Assembly (NCBI GenBank): GCA_964035575.1
Contig: OZ037843.1
Coordinates: 806,001 to 870,000 of the forward strand
Direction of reading: 5' to 3'
Length of the DNA: 64,000 nt
DNA from: Rhynchopus sp. YZ270_cl-10
Lineage: Eukaryota > Euglenozoa > Diplonemea > Diplonemida > Diplonemidae
Positions 20,597 to 31,970 of this stretch are shown here, in pieces (position 1 is the first letter of the stretch; each line of letters starts with the position of its first letter). The position numbers were made by a program, and so were the translations under genes. Below the pieces are notes generated by a model. That model did not search any database, was not told the DNA's origin, and saw only the letters and a program-made list of their open reading frames with translations.

Positions 20597-21113
20597 ATGG
20601 CTCTTTTATGTGCAACTTTGTATTCTTCTTCTTACCACAGAACAACACTCCATCTTTCGACTGAAAATAATATCTTAATCATTCTTTACCACAAAAAGTG
20701 ATTTTCTATGCCTTGGGGACGTGGTGTCAACATCTCAGTCCAAAAGCCTTCTGGCTTTGCGACATCGTGAACAGCGACAGGGGATCGTCGAAACAAACTA
20801 ATTACGGAGCTCATCCTCGCGTCCATACACTGATACAACCAAGTTTTCAAACAAAAAAAGGCAAAAACAAAGACAAAAACAAAAAAAACAAAAACGACTC
20901 CAGTCACGGTATGACCATCGGAGGGGCAAAAACCCCTTGGTGTTTTCAGAAACCCGAAAATCCACCTTAGCATTTGATCCTCCGATGTTTGTACTGCGAC
21001 TGCCAATAAATTCTTTCTTTTCCAAGTCTTTGTCGCCCCTCCCCCTCGCAACCACAGGCCTATCCCCCCCATTCACTTCGAGTTCAGACAACACACACAC
21101 ACACAAAACAAAA
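20597..21113. other. intergenic spacer with dispersed repeats
   Basis: 20645-20690 repeats 6557-6602. 20825-20858 (CTGATACAACCAAGTTTTCA) recurs at 30587-30606. The rest is A-rich with CA runs just before the spliced gene. No ORF is supported. Confidence 0.4.
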
Positions 21114-22043
21114 ATGTTGAGACTGACAAGAAGAGCATTGATGACATGTCCCAGCATGTCCCAGCAGCTTGCACCCTCAACAGCAGTAGGCAAGGTAGCA
21201 CCTCCTTCACACACACACACATCCATTATATAGGGCCATATTCTGCGCAAGCATGACCCCCTATTAGTTAACCGCCACACCCATAGCCGCCTACAAAGAG
21301 AAAATAAACACCCCACAAAAATGCGTGGTGACTATATGTTGTCAATTTATCAATTTGTCAACAAAAAAAAAAACAAAGAAAAATATTCAAACACCCACAG
21401 GACTACGTGCATGTTGAGAGAGAAGCCGACACCACCGCCGACCTGGGTGCCAGAAACGAGGCTGCGTACTTCAACTACGAGCACTTCCAGCCGAAGGACC
21501 TTAAGACCAAGTACGCGATGCCGTCCCTCAACAACCTGATGACCTCTGTCATGCTTGAGGTTGTCTTCATTGCGGGCACCTGCATCGGTGTCGGTGTCCT
21601 GGCATGGGTATGACACCATACGCGTCCACCCCTTCCACATGCACGACTTTGTTTTAAATAGAAATTTATTTCTTTGTGCCTGCGTCCCAGAGGCGTTTGC
21701 ACTATCAACTTCACTTTCTTTTGCTCATTCTAAAAACCCCCTTACACATATACAACAACCTTGTTATGGGAATCTTGCTATGCTAAATGATGCTACAGTT
21801 GGACAAACAATATTGGCGACCAAAAAAGTCGCCAATTTGCAAGAAAACCCCCAAAATCCGCCAATATTATTTCGCCAAGTTTCTTGTCCAACTGTATCTT
21901 AAACACAGAAGCGCACCTACAAAGTTACTACAGTGAGATACAATACAAAACAAACAAACGTTCAAACACCCCTACAGAACTACTACGCAGCGCAAAAGTA
22001 CGAGGCAGTGCGTCTTGTGCGCCCTGCACCGAAGACAGAGTAA
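21114..22043 (+). CDS. small mitochondrial-type membrane protein, three exons
   Basis: Proposed exons 21114-21194, 21401-21607 and 21978-22043, joined by GT-AG introns of 206 and 370 nt. Donors are AAG|GTAGCA and TGG|GTATGA. The acceptors share a tail: TTCAAACACCCACAG and TTCAAACACCCCTACAG. The 117-aa product starts MLRLTRRALMTCPSMSQQLA, a basic amphipathic, acid-free presequence typical of mitochondrial import. A hydrophilic middle (YFNYEHFQPKDLKTKYAMP) precedes one membrane segment (VVFIAGTCIGVGVLAW) and a short basic tail (NYYAAQKYEAVRLV). Size and layout resemble single-span accessory subunits of respiratory complexes, but I cannot name it. Each exon is GC-rich and the introns AT-rich, which supports the model. 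If intron 2 were retained the protein would end after LAWV. Confidence 0.65.
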
Positions 22044-22212
22044 AACACCCCCTTATGATGGCTGCGCAGTGTGCCCACCCCTTTCAGCACTCCCTGCATC
22101 AGTCTCTACAGCCGTTTCCATATTTTTTCTAAGATGAAGGGGGGCTCGGGGTTCCAGCTTGGAACCCACACCGAGAAGCGAGGGGGTGATGTGAGGGGTT
22201 TTTGTCGTGATT

Positions 22213-22314
22213 GGCTGTATTGTGATAAATTGCCCATTCATAATACATAGTACACATCGCAATACAAGCTGTAATGCTATATTATGTATGATGGGCACTC
22301 ATCACAATACAGCC
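22213..22314. mobile_element. MITE of about 102 bp
   Basis: GGCTGTATTGTGATAAATTG at the left pairs with CACAATACAGCC at the right, and most of the interior also pairs (GCCCAT..ATGGGC), so it folds into one long hairpin. It lies 70 bp from a sister copy at 22385-22489. Both are preceded by GTGATTG and followed by ACCACTAGGG, so the true ends may lie slightly further out. Confidence 0.6.
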
Positions 22315-22384
22315 AACCACTAGGGTTTGGTTTTGGGCAGGTTGGGGTGTGAGGAAAGGCAGGTAGGCAGATGGCGTAGTGATT

Positions 22385-22489
22385 GCTGTATTGTGATCAT
22401 TGCCCTCATGGTAATTTTTAATACACATTACTATACAATATTGTGATGTGTACTATGTATTATGAATGGGACAGTTATCACAATGCAGC
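22385..22489. mobile_element. MITE of about 105 bp, sister copy
   Basis: Same family as 22213-22314: GCTGTATTGTGAT at the left and ATCACAATGCAGC at the right, with an ATACATAGTACACATC-like interior inverted relative to the first copy. Two copies side by side suggest insertion into or near an existing copy. Confidence 0.6.
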
Positions 22490-23246
22490 CACCACTAGGG
22501 CGGCGGGGTACGTGAAACAACACGTCGTCCCCCTTCCTCTGTCTCCTGCCTTTCTCCTGAGGATTTTTTTTTTTTTCAAGAATGGAAGGGTGCCAGAGAT
22601 CGGAGGTGAGGAGAATGGAAAATTTTTCTCTATTGTTTTTCGACAAAAAAAAAACTTTTCAAAAAAAAAAATTTTTTTAAAAAAATGCAAACTCAATGAG
22701 GAAAAGATGGGTTAGAGCTCATCCCGATCTGGTCTCCCTCTTTTTTTTTTTTTCTTTTTTTTCTTTTTCCCCTTTCTTGTAATCCTCTCATCAGCACTTT
22801 CAACCTTTTCTTTTTCAAGGTGACTAAGCACACGAGATGCTCAGGATCATCTATTTTTTCTTCTTTTTTTCTTTTTGGGGATATTTTGAAAAGCAATATT
22901 CAAATTATATATTTGTCAAAAAAAGGGGGGGTATTTCCATTTATCCCCCTATCGATTCGAAGCTAAAAAACCATGATTGTGGTTGCGGGAGCTTTTTTTC
23001 CTTCTTTTTTTTGGTAGGGTGTTGTTCTGTTACTATGAGTGGCAGTGTGGGGTGTGGGACGGAGTGTATGGGGGGAAAAGGGGGGAGGAAAAGAAGTTTA
23101 AAGAAGGGGGTAATGAAATAAAATCGAGCCCCCTCCCTACTTCCCCACCCCCCCCTCGGGTTTACCTCCAAAAAAAAAAAGCTTTATCTTACAGTTTTGG
23201 CTTCGCGCTTCAGTTTACGTATTGCACCCCACTGAATGGGTCGTTA
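22490..23246. other. low-complexity spacer
   Basis: Long T and A runs with G-rich patches. The small open frames here are Phe/Lys-rich artefacts. No gene, RNA or element boundary is visible. Confidence 0.4.
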
Positions 23247-23292
23247 TTTGTACTGTTCACGAGAGGGATTTTTTTGTCGTATTTCAATTTCT
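23247..23292 (+). repeat. dispersed structured repeat, core copy
   Basis: ACTGTTCACGAGAGGGATTT followed by TATTTCAATTT matches only the 3' core of the family at 7148. It sits 65 bp before the start codon at 23357. Confidence 0.5.
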
Positions 23293-23356
23293 CCCAAAAA
23301 TAAAAAAAAAAATCAAACAAATTTTACTAACTTTTAGGTTGGGGGAAGATTGCATT

Positions 23357-24150
23357 ATGTTTCGTAGATTGCGAGGTGCGGTTGGGCGACGACGAGGGGC
23401 TGCTGTCCCTCCGGAAGGACTGCAGGCCTTGGGCATCAAGGGGCCAGAGGTGGAGGCGCTGGAACGCCGCCAACGCTGGGAGCAGGAGTACGCAGCGTGG
23501 TACTCACAGTATCAGATGCAGGCGCGTGTCAGCCAGCAGACCGAATGGGACGAACAGTACCGGCGCTGGTGGGAGGCCTACATGCAGCAGTATGACCACG
23601 CACAGAAGCAGATGGCTCAACAGCAACAACACACTGCGCAGGGTGGACAGCAGCAGCCTCAAGCATCCAATGAGACTCCACAGGAACAGTACACAGCACA
23701 ACAAGAAGCGGCCCCGCAGGGTGGAAAGGGGTATGTCAAGAATAGAAAAATAAAAAGAAAGCACGTTTCATTTGTTGGAAACTACAAAGCAAGCTACACA
23801 TTACGCACAGCGTCCCAAGGATGCTCTAAAATGCATCCTTAAATAGGTGTCCGTATTAGTAACCGAACCTTAAAGCTCCAGTAGGGCTTTCCAGCCCTTC
23901 CGGTCTTGCTTGCTTGATTGATAACAGAGTTAAAGTTCTGCTTTATTTTTTTTTCAAACAAACCCCCCCAAACTGCATCACATACAGGACACATGAGCGT
24001 TACCTTTCGTACTTTGCGTTAGCTATGGTGTTTGTCTTGCTTTCGGTATGCCAAGAAGGGTGTGCAGCTGTTGGGAAGCGACATTTTGTTTTTTTTTATC
24101 ATATCACCAACAAGAACCCTAGTAACATCATTCACCGTGTAGTTTGTTGA
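23357..24150 (+). CDS. Gln/Trp/Tyr-rich protein with C-terminal membrane span
   Basis: Two proposed exons, 23357-23730 and 23988-24150, joined by a 257-nt intron (GG|GTATGT donor, CATACAG acceptor), giving 178 aa. Exon 1 starts MFRRLRGAVGRRRGAAV, basic and mitochondrial-presequence-like. It continues with an aromatic and Gln-rich helix (EQEYAAWYSQYQMQARV, YRRWWEAYMQQYDHAQKQ) and a Q-rich linker. Exon 2 adds THERYLSYFALAMVFVLLSV, a membrane span, and a short tail. Without splicing, the ORF would run to 23842 through intron-like AT-rich sequence. The end of exon 2 is uncertain: a GTATGC at about 24047 could be another donor. Function unknown; the layout would suit a mitochondrial inner-membrane accessory subunit. 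Confidence 0.5.
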
Positions 24151-24256
24151 TGCGTTGACGCTTCCACACACACTCATCACACACCTGCAGGGTGGTGGTG
24201 TTGCGGAGCACGGTTGAGTGAACGACAGTTTCCCGCTCACAAAGTAGTGTATTTTA
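24145..24256. repeat. 110-bp inverted repeat, left member
   Basis: TTGATGCGTTGACGCTTCC through CTCACAAAGTAGTGT recurs in reverse complement at about 31538-31650 with small differences. The pair encloses the whole nested transposon block. It abuts the stop codon of the gene ending at 24150. Confidence 0.6.
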
Positions 24257-24989
24257 CAAAAGAAACCAAAAAACAAATATTCACGTGGATTGCCCGTTTG
24301 CGGGGGGTGCACGTTGTCAAAGTTTTCAAATAAAATAATAGTGGAGCATACTCTAGCCTCTAGACTAGCCTAGTGTGCAGACGAACATTTTTGGTTCGTC
24401 GACGAACAAAATGTTCGTCGGTTTTGTTCGTCGATGTTCGTCGACGAACATCGACGAACAATTCCCCCCCCCCCCTAGGCATACCTAGAAAGCGAATATG
24501 ATATTCGGCCTATATTCGGATCCAAAATTCTTGGGCCATATTCGGCCTATATTCGGATCCGAATATCGTATTCGGATCCGAATATAGGCCGAATATGCAT
24601 ATTCGGCCTATATTCGGATCCGAATATAGGCCGAATATCATATTCGCCCTATATTCGGATCCGAATACACAGAATCTAGACTGCAGAAAGGGTGTGAGTG
24701 AGTTTGGATGGGGGTGGGTGGGGACATGAGGTAGCGAAACGCGTGTATTGGGGGGTGGGTGTGGGGGTCTTTTGATGATCGGTGTCTTTGCAAAAACAAG
24801 AGAAGTTGAAAGCACAAAAAGCACTGTTGATGGAAAAGAGGCAATACAGAAAGTATCAAGGCTGTCCTTACAGACGCATGCCAAAGCGTCCGCCACGTGG
24901 GTGTGGACTTAAGATTGAAGTAGTAGTAGGAGTAGTGCAAACAAAGAGGGGTTTTTTTTTGTTTTTTTTTTTTGTTTGCTCATGAAAAA

Positions 24990-25038
24990 GCAGCTCGAGA
25001 TGATACCAGCATTTAGAACACTGGTATCATCTCGAGCT
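24990..25038. terminator. hairpin at the hAT transposase 3' end
   Basis: AGCTCGAGATGATACCAG and CTGGTATCATCTCGAGCT form an 18-bp stem around an 11-base loop that includes the stop region of the transposase frame. It could be an RNA 3'-end structure or a fossil duplication; function is inferred only. Confidence 0.3.
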
Positions 25039-28000
25039 CCTCGGCGAGAGGCTCACAGTCGGAATCTGACGATTCCGACTGCTCCACCGCCTCGCCGAGG
25101 AGCCCCTTCTTGTCCTGAAGCAATCCAAGGAGCTTGCCGTTCTTCCGCAGCATCAGCTTCTCAATAAACTTTTCCTTAGATAAATTCGAGGAGCGTTTAT
25201 TTTTCATTGCACTTAATATACATAGCGCTCTAATTAGAGTATTAGGGTATAATTAGAGTCTGGGATTTTGGGCCAAGTCAGTTAGAGTCCAGTTAGAGTA
25301 TAATTAGAGTCGCTTTTCTTCAATTAGACTATAATTAGAGTGCAGTTAGAGCATAATTAGACTCTAACTACACTCTAATTATAGTCTAATTAGAGTAAAA
25401 CAACAGGCTTCTTGTAGGTGCAAACGCCGTAAGGAACCGGTCCCCCTAAGGTTCCTCTGTAGGACCCAGGTGCCCAGGTACCCACATAGCTGAAAATAAG
25501 ACTTGGGGAACCGAGTTATCAGGACACAATATGTGAAGGCGCTGTGGGTCCGCCTGAAAGCGGGTCGGGGACCCGGTCGCGGGAGGGTGGGGGCCTAGTC
25601 CTAGTCCTACTGTACCTAGTACCCAGTACCGGGAGTAGGCGCAACCCGGGACTCGGGACCCGGCTTATTCTCAGCTATGGGTACCCAGGTACTCAAACCC
25701 GCGCAGTGGCACATGCCCTCAAGTGTGAGTGACCCACACATTAGGGAATGCGATGCAAAAACTCTATGTGCACCTTCGGTGCAACGGCGCAGACAGGCCA
25801 AGCAGCGTTGGAATCAGAGGAATGCCCGCTGTGCAGGTATCAAACATGAGAACCAACTCCCAGCAACAAGGGGCGCCTTTTGGCGGGCGTTATTGAAGGT
25901 GTTTCGGGTGCAAAGTTTTCTACAATTTTGATGCGCGGGTACAGAAGTGGTGTCTTGTTCTTTCATCTGTAGGAATGTAAATGTCAATCGCGTTTAACTA
26001 CCACTAAGGGGTCGAAGGGATAATCCCAGTATCAACGGCTGTGTTGACGGGAAATCTATAGCGAGCATACGTTCATTTCATCCGAAGAAATACTACTTAT
26101 GAACCCAGGAGAGATCCAAGCCTGAACGCGCTGAACAACTACCCGCGATTGACTTAGATGTTATACCAAAGAGAATTCATAACAAAACAACACCCTGCCC
26201 CATACACCAAATAGCCATGCTTCAAGTGCATGCCCTGGGCCAAAATTCCTGTGCTACAAAGGCAACAAGACCATCCACAAGGAGTGTGAATTGTGCACTG
26301 GTTTTCTGGGGGAACAAACAATATTTTCTTGTGTCTGGTTCTCTGCAAGCAGAGAACAGACTTTCTGGATTACAAATTCGAATTTCTTGCACTAGCTATG
26401 CCCCCTGGGTTGATGGCTATAGCATTGATTGATGTGCCCCTCTTTATTGACCCTCTTATAGGACTCTAATTAGACTCTAATTAGAGTCCAGTTAGAGTAT
26501 TAGAGTTCAGTTAGAGTTTTAAAGACTCTAATTATACTCGAACTGCCGACTCTAATTATCTAGTTAGAGTCTAATTGGAGCGCTATGTATAACTTAAGGA
26601 AGAAAATAATCCATCAACTGAGGTTACGCTGATCGGGGTTGAAAGCCATCCATGGACGTGTGGCGCTAAATTCGGGAAGCGTAACCCTCCACTGCCTCTT
26701 GGACTCCAGAACTCGAACAGGTCAGTAACATCCTGAAACAAAAGGGCTTCGGCGTTGAGGTACAGGATGAATTCGTTCCACACGGTCGGTTCGCGCAAAG
26801 CATAGAAAATAGCACCCCATTTCTGCATCTCTGCGTCCTGACACTGTGGCTCCCCTGTCGGCAGGTCATCATCATCATAGTCCCCGGAGAGGATGACATT
26901 GCAGTCAAAGAATATTAACTTCTCAAACCGGTCTCTCGACTTGTACTCGGCCCATGCTGCTGATAAACACTCGCGCATATTCGCAGAGTAGTCGCTGTTG
27001 GTGAGTACCCTCTGAATCTCTGGAAACCACCAGCTCGCTGCAATTTTGGTGCCGGGATTTTGCACCTTTCTGAGGAATGGAAGAAGAGGTTCGATATCGT
27101 TTGCAAATGCCGACACTTCGCGTACATGATCCTGCCACCTGTCCGTTTTGACAAGTTCAACGAGGGAGAGGAGAGACTGGTTCTTTTTCTTTCTCCCCAT
27201 TTCACTATCGAGGAAAGATACCAGGGGTTGATGTCTGTCTCTAATGTGTATAGCAAGGTCGGCCATGGCTAACCACCGGGTGTCGCTGGTGAGTGATGGT
27301 GTCTTCGGCGATGCCGTATCAACATTCTCAACGTCAACATCGATCGTTTCGCTCAACACCTCCTTTGCTTTGGCCAGAAGCTCTTCAATATCATCTATTT
27401 TCGGCCCCGGAAGCAAACGTTGCATGCCCCTGACACTTTTTTTCTCCACAGCGACTTTCAAACGAATCCTGGTGTCTTGTGTGTCCGCCGCCGACTCACG
27501 CGCGTTGCTGACAGAAGATTCCTGGAAATTGAGCCAGCGCACTCGTCGGCTTTTACAAGAGAAAAGCTGACTAAACGCTGTACAAAAAACATATGACAGC
27601 TGGTAGTTAATTTTTACGTGTGCTTTCAGTGCCGAATTTGTCACGTGGCCAAAACACCAACTGGCTTCCTCGTCAGACAACCCTACCACATTTATCGATC
27701 CATAATCAGCAACCACGGGAGAATGCGCGATATTAAATTTTTTTCGAGCTGTGTTGATAGCATCCTTCACATCTCGACCACAGTGGACTTCTCCAGTATC
27801 TTTTACGTCCATATGAATGAGGAGGGCTTGGCCTGCAACGAACGCTACAATGCACAATGTCGAAAAACCCAGGTGTCTCTGTCCTGCAATAAAAATTTTG
27901 GGATAGTGGTCATTTGTTTATTAGCATACCCGATCCATCTATCCCGAGAGGGATTGGTTTCCCTTCAACCAACTTCAGTAGCACACCCTCGATCTCCTTC

Positions 28001-28904
28001 ACGAACTTCATGGAGCGGCCCAGGACCGTTTTCCCGGTTGGGAAGTCCTCTCCGAAGAGGGGACGCACTGGCAGCGACATAATGTCGGCTTGGCGTTCTG
28101 TGAGTCCGCAGACCAGCACAGCCAATGCCCATGTTGTGACAAACGCCGCCAACCCCATCACCGGCGTCAACACCTGCTGCCGCTTCTCCTTCGTGTCACC
28201 AACTGGAGCTGCAGCCTTCTTCTTCTTCTTCTTCTCCCTACGCTCATTATTTTTGTGGCGGTCGCTTTGGACGTGTACCTTGGCGGTACTACTTTCACCG
28301 TGTTGCACCACTCCACGGCAATGTACACAAAAAAGAACTGTGTCGTCTCCCTTTCGCCCTGTTTTCTTCGCTGCTGCCTTTTCCTCGAAGGGGAGCTCAT
28401 CAACCTCCATTACCTGAGATTTTTTTGTTATTTGTTACATTTTTTTTATTTTTTATTACTTTGTATTCACCCTAGTCACTTTAGCGCCGCCGTAGCAGTG
28501 TGGCCCCTCATTTTGTTCTATACTGACCGGTTTTTTAATACATTTTTAGCGATACATACTTCATAACACTCTGCAATTGATCGGTCGTACTTCTCCAGCG
28601 CGGTTAAACGACCCTGCGCGGTTACCGACGATCCCGCCTTCGCCTCCGCCGACACCTCCTTCAGCTTCTTCCGAGACTCTATGGTCTCTTTGCGCTTCTC
28701 CGCCGGGGTCTTCTCTATCGCGCCGCCTTTCTTGGCTGGTGGCTTGCTTGCAGTCTTTGTAGAAGGCTTATTCGTTGCCTTCTTCGCTGATTTTTTCACT
28801 CTTTTCTTTGTTTGTGCCCTGGTGGAAGAGGAATCGCTCGCGTCCGTGTTGCTCGAGACAATGGTCGTCTCGTCGACCTTCCTCTTTCTGCTTTTTGGGC
28901 CCAT
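25013..28904 (-). CDS. hAT transposase, three exons, 3' end displaced by insertion
   Basis: Exons on the minus strand: 28904-28560, 28413-27930 and 27883-26583. The introns are 146 nt (GAA|GTATGT..CTCAG) and 46 nt (G|GTATGC..TTGCAG). They join to 709 aa with no frame break. Exon 1 is Lys/Ser-rich (likely nuclear). Exon 2 has a zinc-finger-like FCVHCRGV..HVQSDRH. The second junction creates GIDGSGQRHLGFSTL, the first catalytic Asp region, followed by VVADYGSINV and WCFGHVTNSALK, then SDTRWLAM and the C-terminal SVDGLFSSLSY. The present stop (TAG) belongs to the inserted element at 26587. Beyond that insertion, 25219-25013 continues the frame (KNKRSSNLSKEKFIEKLMLR) to the original stop. The truncated protein lacks about 65 residues. 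Confidence 0.75.
25221..26587. mobile_element. 1,367-bp non-autonomous TIR element with TA duplication
   Basis: CATAGCGCTCTAATTAGA at the left and TCTAATTGGAGCGCTATG at the right are inverted; TA flanks both ends. TA target choice fits the Tc1/mariner group, though there is no transposase to confirm it. Many copies of TAATTAGAGT fill the ends (25225-25400 and 26462-26580). The interior at about 25680-26425 is related to one arm of the foldback element at 37460-40400 (matching 39535-40345). Its TIR supplies the stop codon of the disrupted hAT gene. Confidence 0.75.
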
Positions 28905-29374
28905 TGATGATATTTTTTTTAGCGTTTAAACTGATAAATTCCTGTTGATAGTGTAGGGGTGCACCGAAAAGAATTCACCGAAGCACGTCATATATTGTGC
29001 AAACCTAAACGCGATAATTTTCGGCGAAAATTCATGGAAAGCCCGCGGGGCTTCGAAATACAAAAGTGACTTTCTTTCTTCTTTTTTTTTGGACTTTTTT
29101 TTCTCTTTTTTTCCCCTTCCCCCCCATTTTTGGATTTTCCGAGCCAATTGCGGAACGTGGTGGGGTCTATTTCAAAAATATGATACATTCCTGTTGGTGA
29201 TACGTGTATTCGGGTCATATTCGGCCTATATTCGCCTATATTCGGATCCGAATATAGGGCGAATACGCATATTCGGATCCGAATATAGGCCGAATATCAT
29301 ATTCGCTTTCTAGGTATGCCTAGGGGGTCCGACTGTGAGTAAAATTACCGTACAAAAAACTCATTATTAAACTT

Positions 29375-30455
29375 CTGGTCATCTCCAAGGCAACTGCGGG
29401 TGAAAAACACCCTCAGAGTGGGTCACAGGGGTCCTGTGGGCCGAAAAACGACCCAGAAGCCACCCCAGAATACAAAAAAATGGAAAAAAATAGTGAAAAA
29501 ACGGCTTTTTGACGGTTTTGGCCATGTTGGGCAAAATAGCGTTTTTTCAAGAAAAAACCAAAAAAACGGTTATTTTTTGACATCACAAAACCTCCTTTGG
29601 CACAAATATACCCCAAAAGTGGCCTGTGAGTCCATTCCAACCTGTTTTGGACATATTTGACACTTTTGGAAGTGTTTTTTTGGTGTTTTTACGTCAAAAA
29701 ACATACCCTGGCAATACCCTGACCGCGCTCCGGCAGCATTCCAGCATGCTGTTTGACCCATATAGGGGTCAAGAAATGGCCAAAAACCCCCGAAAAAGCA
29801 CTCCGGGAACCCAGATAGTTCCAAATATCCACCAGACACCCACCCAAACACCGCAGAAACACGACAGAAAGTCGTCTTGAAAAACACACTTTTTTCAAAA
29901 AGGCTATTATGGAGCCTGTCTGACGAGCTTTTTGAAAAAAGTGTGTTTTTCAAGACGACTTTCTGTCGTGTTTCTGCGGTGTTTGGGTGGGTGTCTGGTG
30001 GATATTTGGAACTATCTGGGTTCCCGGAGTGCTTTTTCGGGGGTTTTTGGCCATTTCTTGACCCCTATATGGGTCAAACAGCATGCTGGAATGCTGCCGG
30101 AGCGCGGTCAGGGTATTGCCAGGGTATGTTTTTTGACGTAAAAACACCAAAAAAACACTTCCAAAAGTGTCAAATATGTCCAAAACAGGTTGGAATGGAC
30201 TCACAGGCCACTTTTGGGGTATATTTGTGCCAAAGGAGGTTTTGTGATGTCAAAAAATAACCGTTTTTTTGGTTTTTTCTTGAAAAAACGCTATTTTGCC
30301 CAACATGGCCAAAACCGTCAAAAAGCCGTTTTTTCACTATTTTTTTCCATTTTTTTGTATTCTGGGGTGGCTTCTGGGTCGTTTTTCGACCCACAGGCCC
30401 CCTGTGACCCACTCTGAGGGTGTTTTTCACCCGCAGTTGCCTTGGAGATGACCAG
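29375..30455. mobile_element. 1,081-bp near-perfect palindrome (foldback element A)
   Basis: Two arms of about 530 bp, starting CTGGTCATCTCCAAGG, are reverse complements with only scattered differences; the loop is about 25 bases (GCTATTATGGAGCC.. at 29902-29927). Both arms contain open frames, but each is simply the mirror of the other and carries no domain. The diverged relative at 57840-58785 has the same arm order, so this is a mobile foldback family and not a cloning artefact. Confidence 0.75.
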
Positions 30456-31537
30456 ATAATGCCAAATGAATTTTCCGTGCGCAAAAAATGGCTGGAGTCG
30501 TACCCCCTACCCCCCCCCCCCCCCCACGACGAACATCGACGAACATTTTGTTCGTCTGCACACTATGACTAGGGTGGCTACACTAATACAACCAAGTTTT
30601 CAAAATAAGAAATACAAAAGTATATTAGACAGCGTCCATATACCTCCCCTAGGACACAATGCATGCGAATTGTTTTATCGAATTTCTTACTATCATTTAG
30701 GACAGTGGAAATTGCACAACTGTGGCAACACAACCGAGGCAACTACACTACTCCAACAATTTATCAAACAAATATGAAAAAAATCATGTTAAACACACCC
30801 ACCTCAGGAACTCGACAAGATTATGTGAACCACCACACGAACGTCCCTGAAGCAGCACGCATGCTTTGTACCACACAGCGTGGCCTCAGTGTGCAGTGTC
30901 CCGTACAGGAATTGCCCAGAACTGATTTCTAACACAGAACAGCCTCGGGTCTTCACACAGAAGGGTGGGGGATGTTTTCTTTGGCAGATTGTTGCCGGAA
31001 ACAAACAGCAAAAAAAAAGTTGGTGGTGCCCAATCCTACACTACTACAACCAGTTTTTTTTTTGTTTTTTTTGTTTTCAAAACAGTCCTCAAGAAGTGCG
31101 TGCTTTTAAGAGGCCTTTTTGTGAGCGAGCTTTTTTTGGACAGTGGAGATTGCACAAACTGTGGCAAACACAAACCGAGGCAACTACACTTCCAACAATT
31201 TATCAAAGAAAGCAGGTAATGATGGAAGCTCTGACCCCAACATATTCCTGGTTGTTTTGCACTTTCTTATAGTATCTCTTTCCTTTCGTTTTGTGGAGGT
31301 AGGAAACAGCGTGCAAAATGTGGACTCAGCATTTGATGCAGAAGAGGGGATGAGGGGGGGGGGTGGTGTGTACAACGTAGTGAAGCATGGTACCCTGCTT
31401 ATCGCAAGCGTTTGCCTTAGATAATAATATAGGCCTTTTCTGTGTGTCTCGTCCTCTTGGGGTCGATATAAAAAAGAAAACAAACGAAAGAGAGAGAAAG
31501 AAAAAAAAGCCCCCCCCCCCCTTTTTTTACGCACACT

Positions 31538-31650
31538 ACTTTGTGAGTGAGAAAGTGTCCCGTCGTTCACTCACCCAACCGTGCTCCGCAACACCACCAC
31601 CCAGGTGATTTGTAGTGTGTGTGGAAGCGTCAACGCATCAAACAACTACA
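31538..31650. repeat. 110-bp inverted repeat, right member
   Basis: Reverse complement of 24145-24256, including CAACCGTGCTCCGCAACACC and GGAAGCGTCAACGCATCAA. Together the two members delimit about 7.5 kb of nested elements. Confidence 0.6.
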
Positions 31651-31970
31651 AGAAGGGGGGTGAGGGAACGACACGTGACACTTTTGCCCTGTTCGCCCCC
31701 CGCCATTACCTACCGCTGGGTGGGGTTGTTGAGTTGTGAATGGTTGTGATCTTTTCTGAAACAGCCGAACTCCCGGCTATGTTCCTGGTGAAAAGCGCCT
31801 GTCATATTAGGATAAAAATCCTTCATCTTTGAGTCTTTCGAATGCATTGTGTGTTAGTGCGTAGAGGCACAGAATAGCATAGGGACAGCCTTGGAAGGAG
31901 CAGTGTGCAAGCCCATCACCCTGGGTGAGCTTCTTTGTAGATCCTTGCCTCCATCCCCCCGCAACCTCCG

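Larger units (their letters stand above)
24474..29324 (-). mobile_element. hAT transposon with 50-bp TIRs, interrupted
   Basis: The first and last 50 bp are perfect inverted repeats (CCTAGGCATACCTAGAAAGC.., ending at GGATCC), followed by further ATATTCGGCCTATATTCGG-type subterminal palindromes. The element encodes one transposase on the minus strand and is interrupted by a 1,367-bp element at 25221-26587. The left end abuts a 12-base C-run and the right end a GGGGG; no 8-bp target duplication can be read. Perfect TIRs suggest recent activity despite the interruption. Confidence 0.8.
24371..30565. mobile_element. outer TIR element containing nested insertions
   Basis: TAGTGTGCAGACGAACA at 24371 pairs with TGTTCGTCTGCACACTA ending at 30565. 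Both ends continue with GTTCGTCGA-type subterminal repeats (24380-24460 and 30525-30555). GACTAG lies outside each end (24363-24368 and 30567-30572), a possible target duplication. Subtracting the hAT (24474-29324) and the palindrome (29375-30455) leaves only about 260 bp of outer-element DNA. It is either a small MITE split by later insertions or a pair of unrelated ends. Confidence 0.5.

Noticed and set aside
29570-30260. Mirror-image frames of 127 codons
   Set aside because: They are the same sequence read from each arm of the palindrome; no domain or coding bias.
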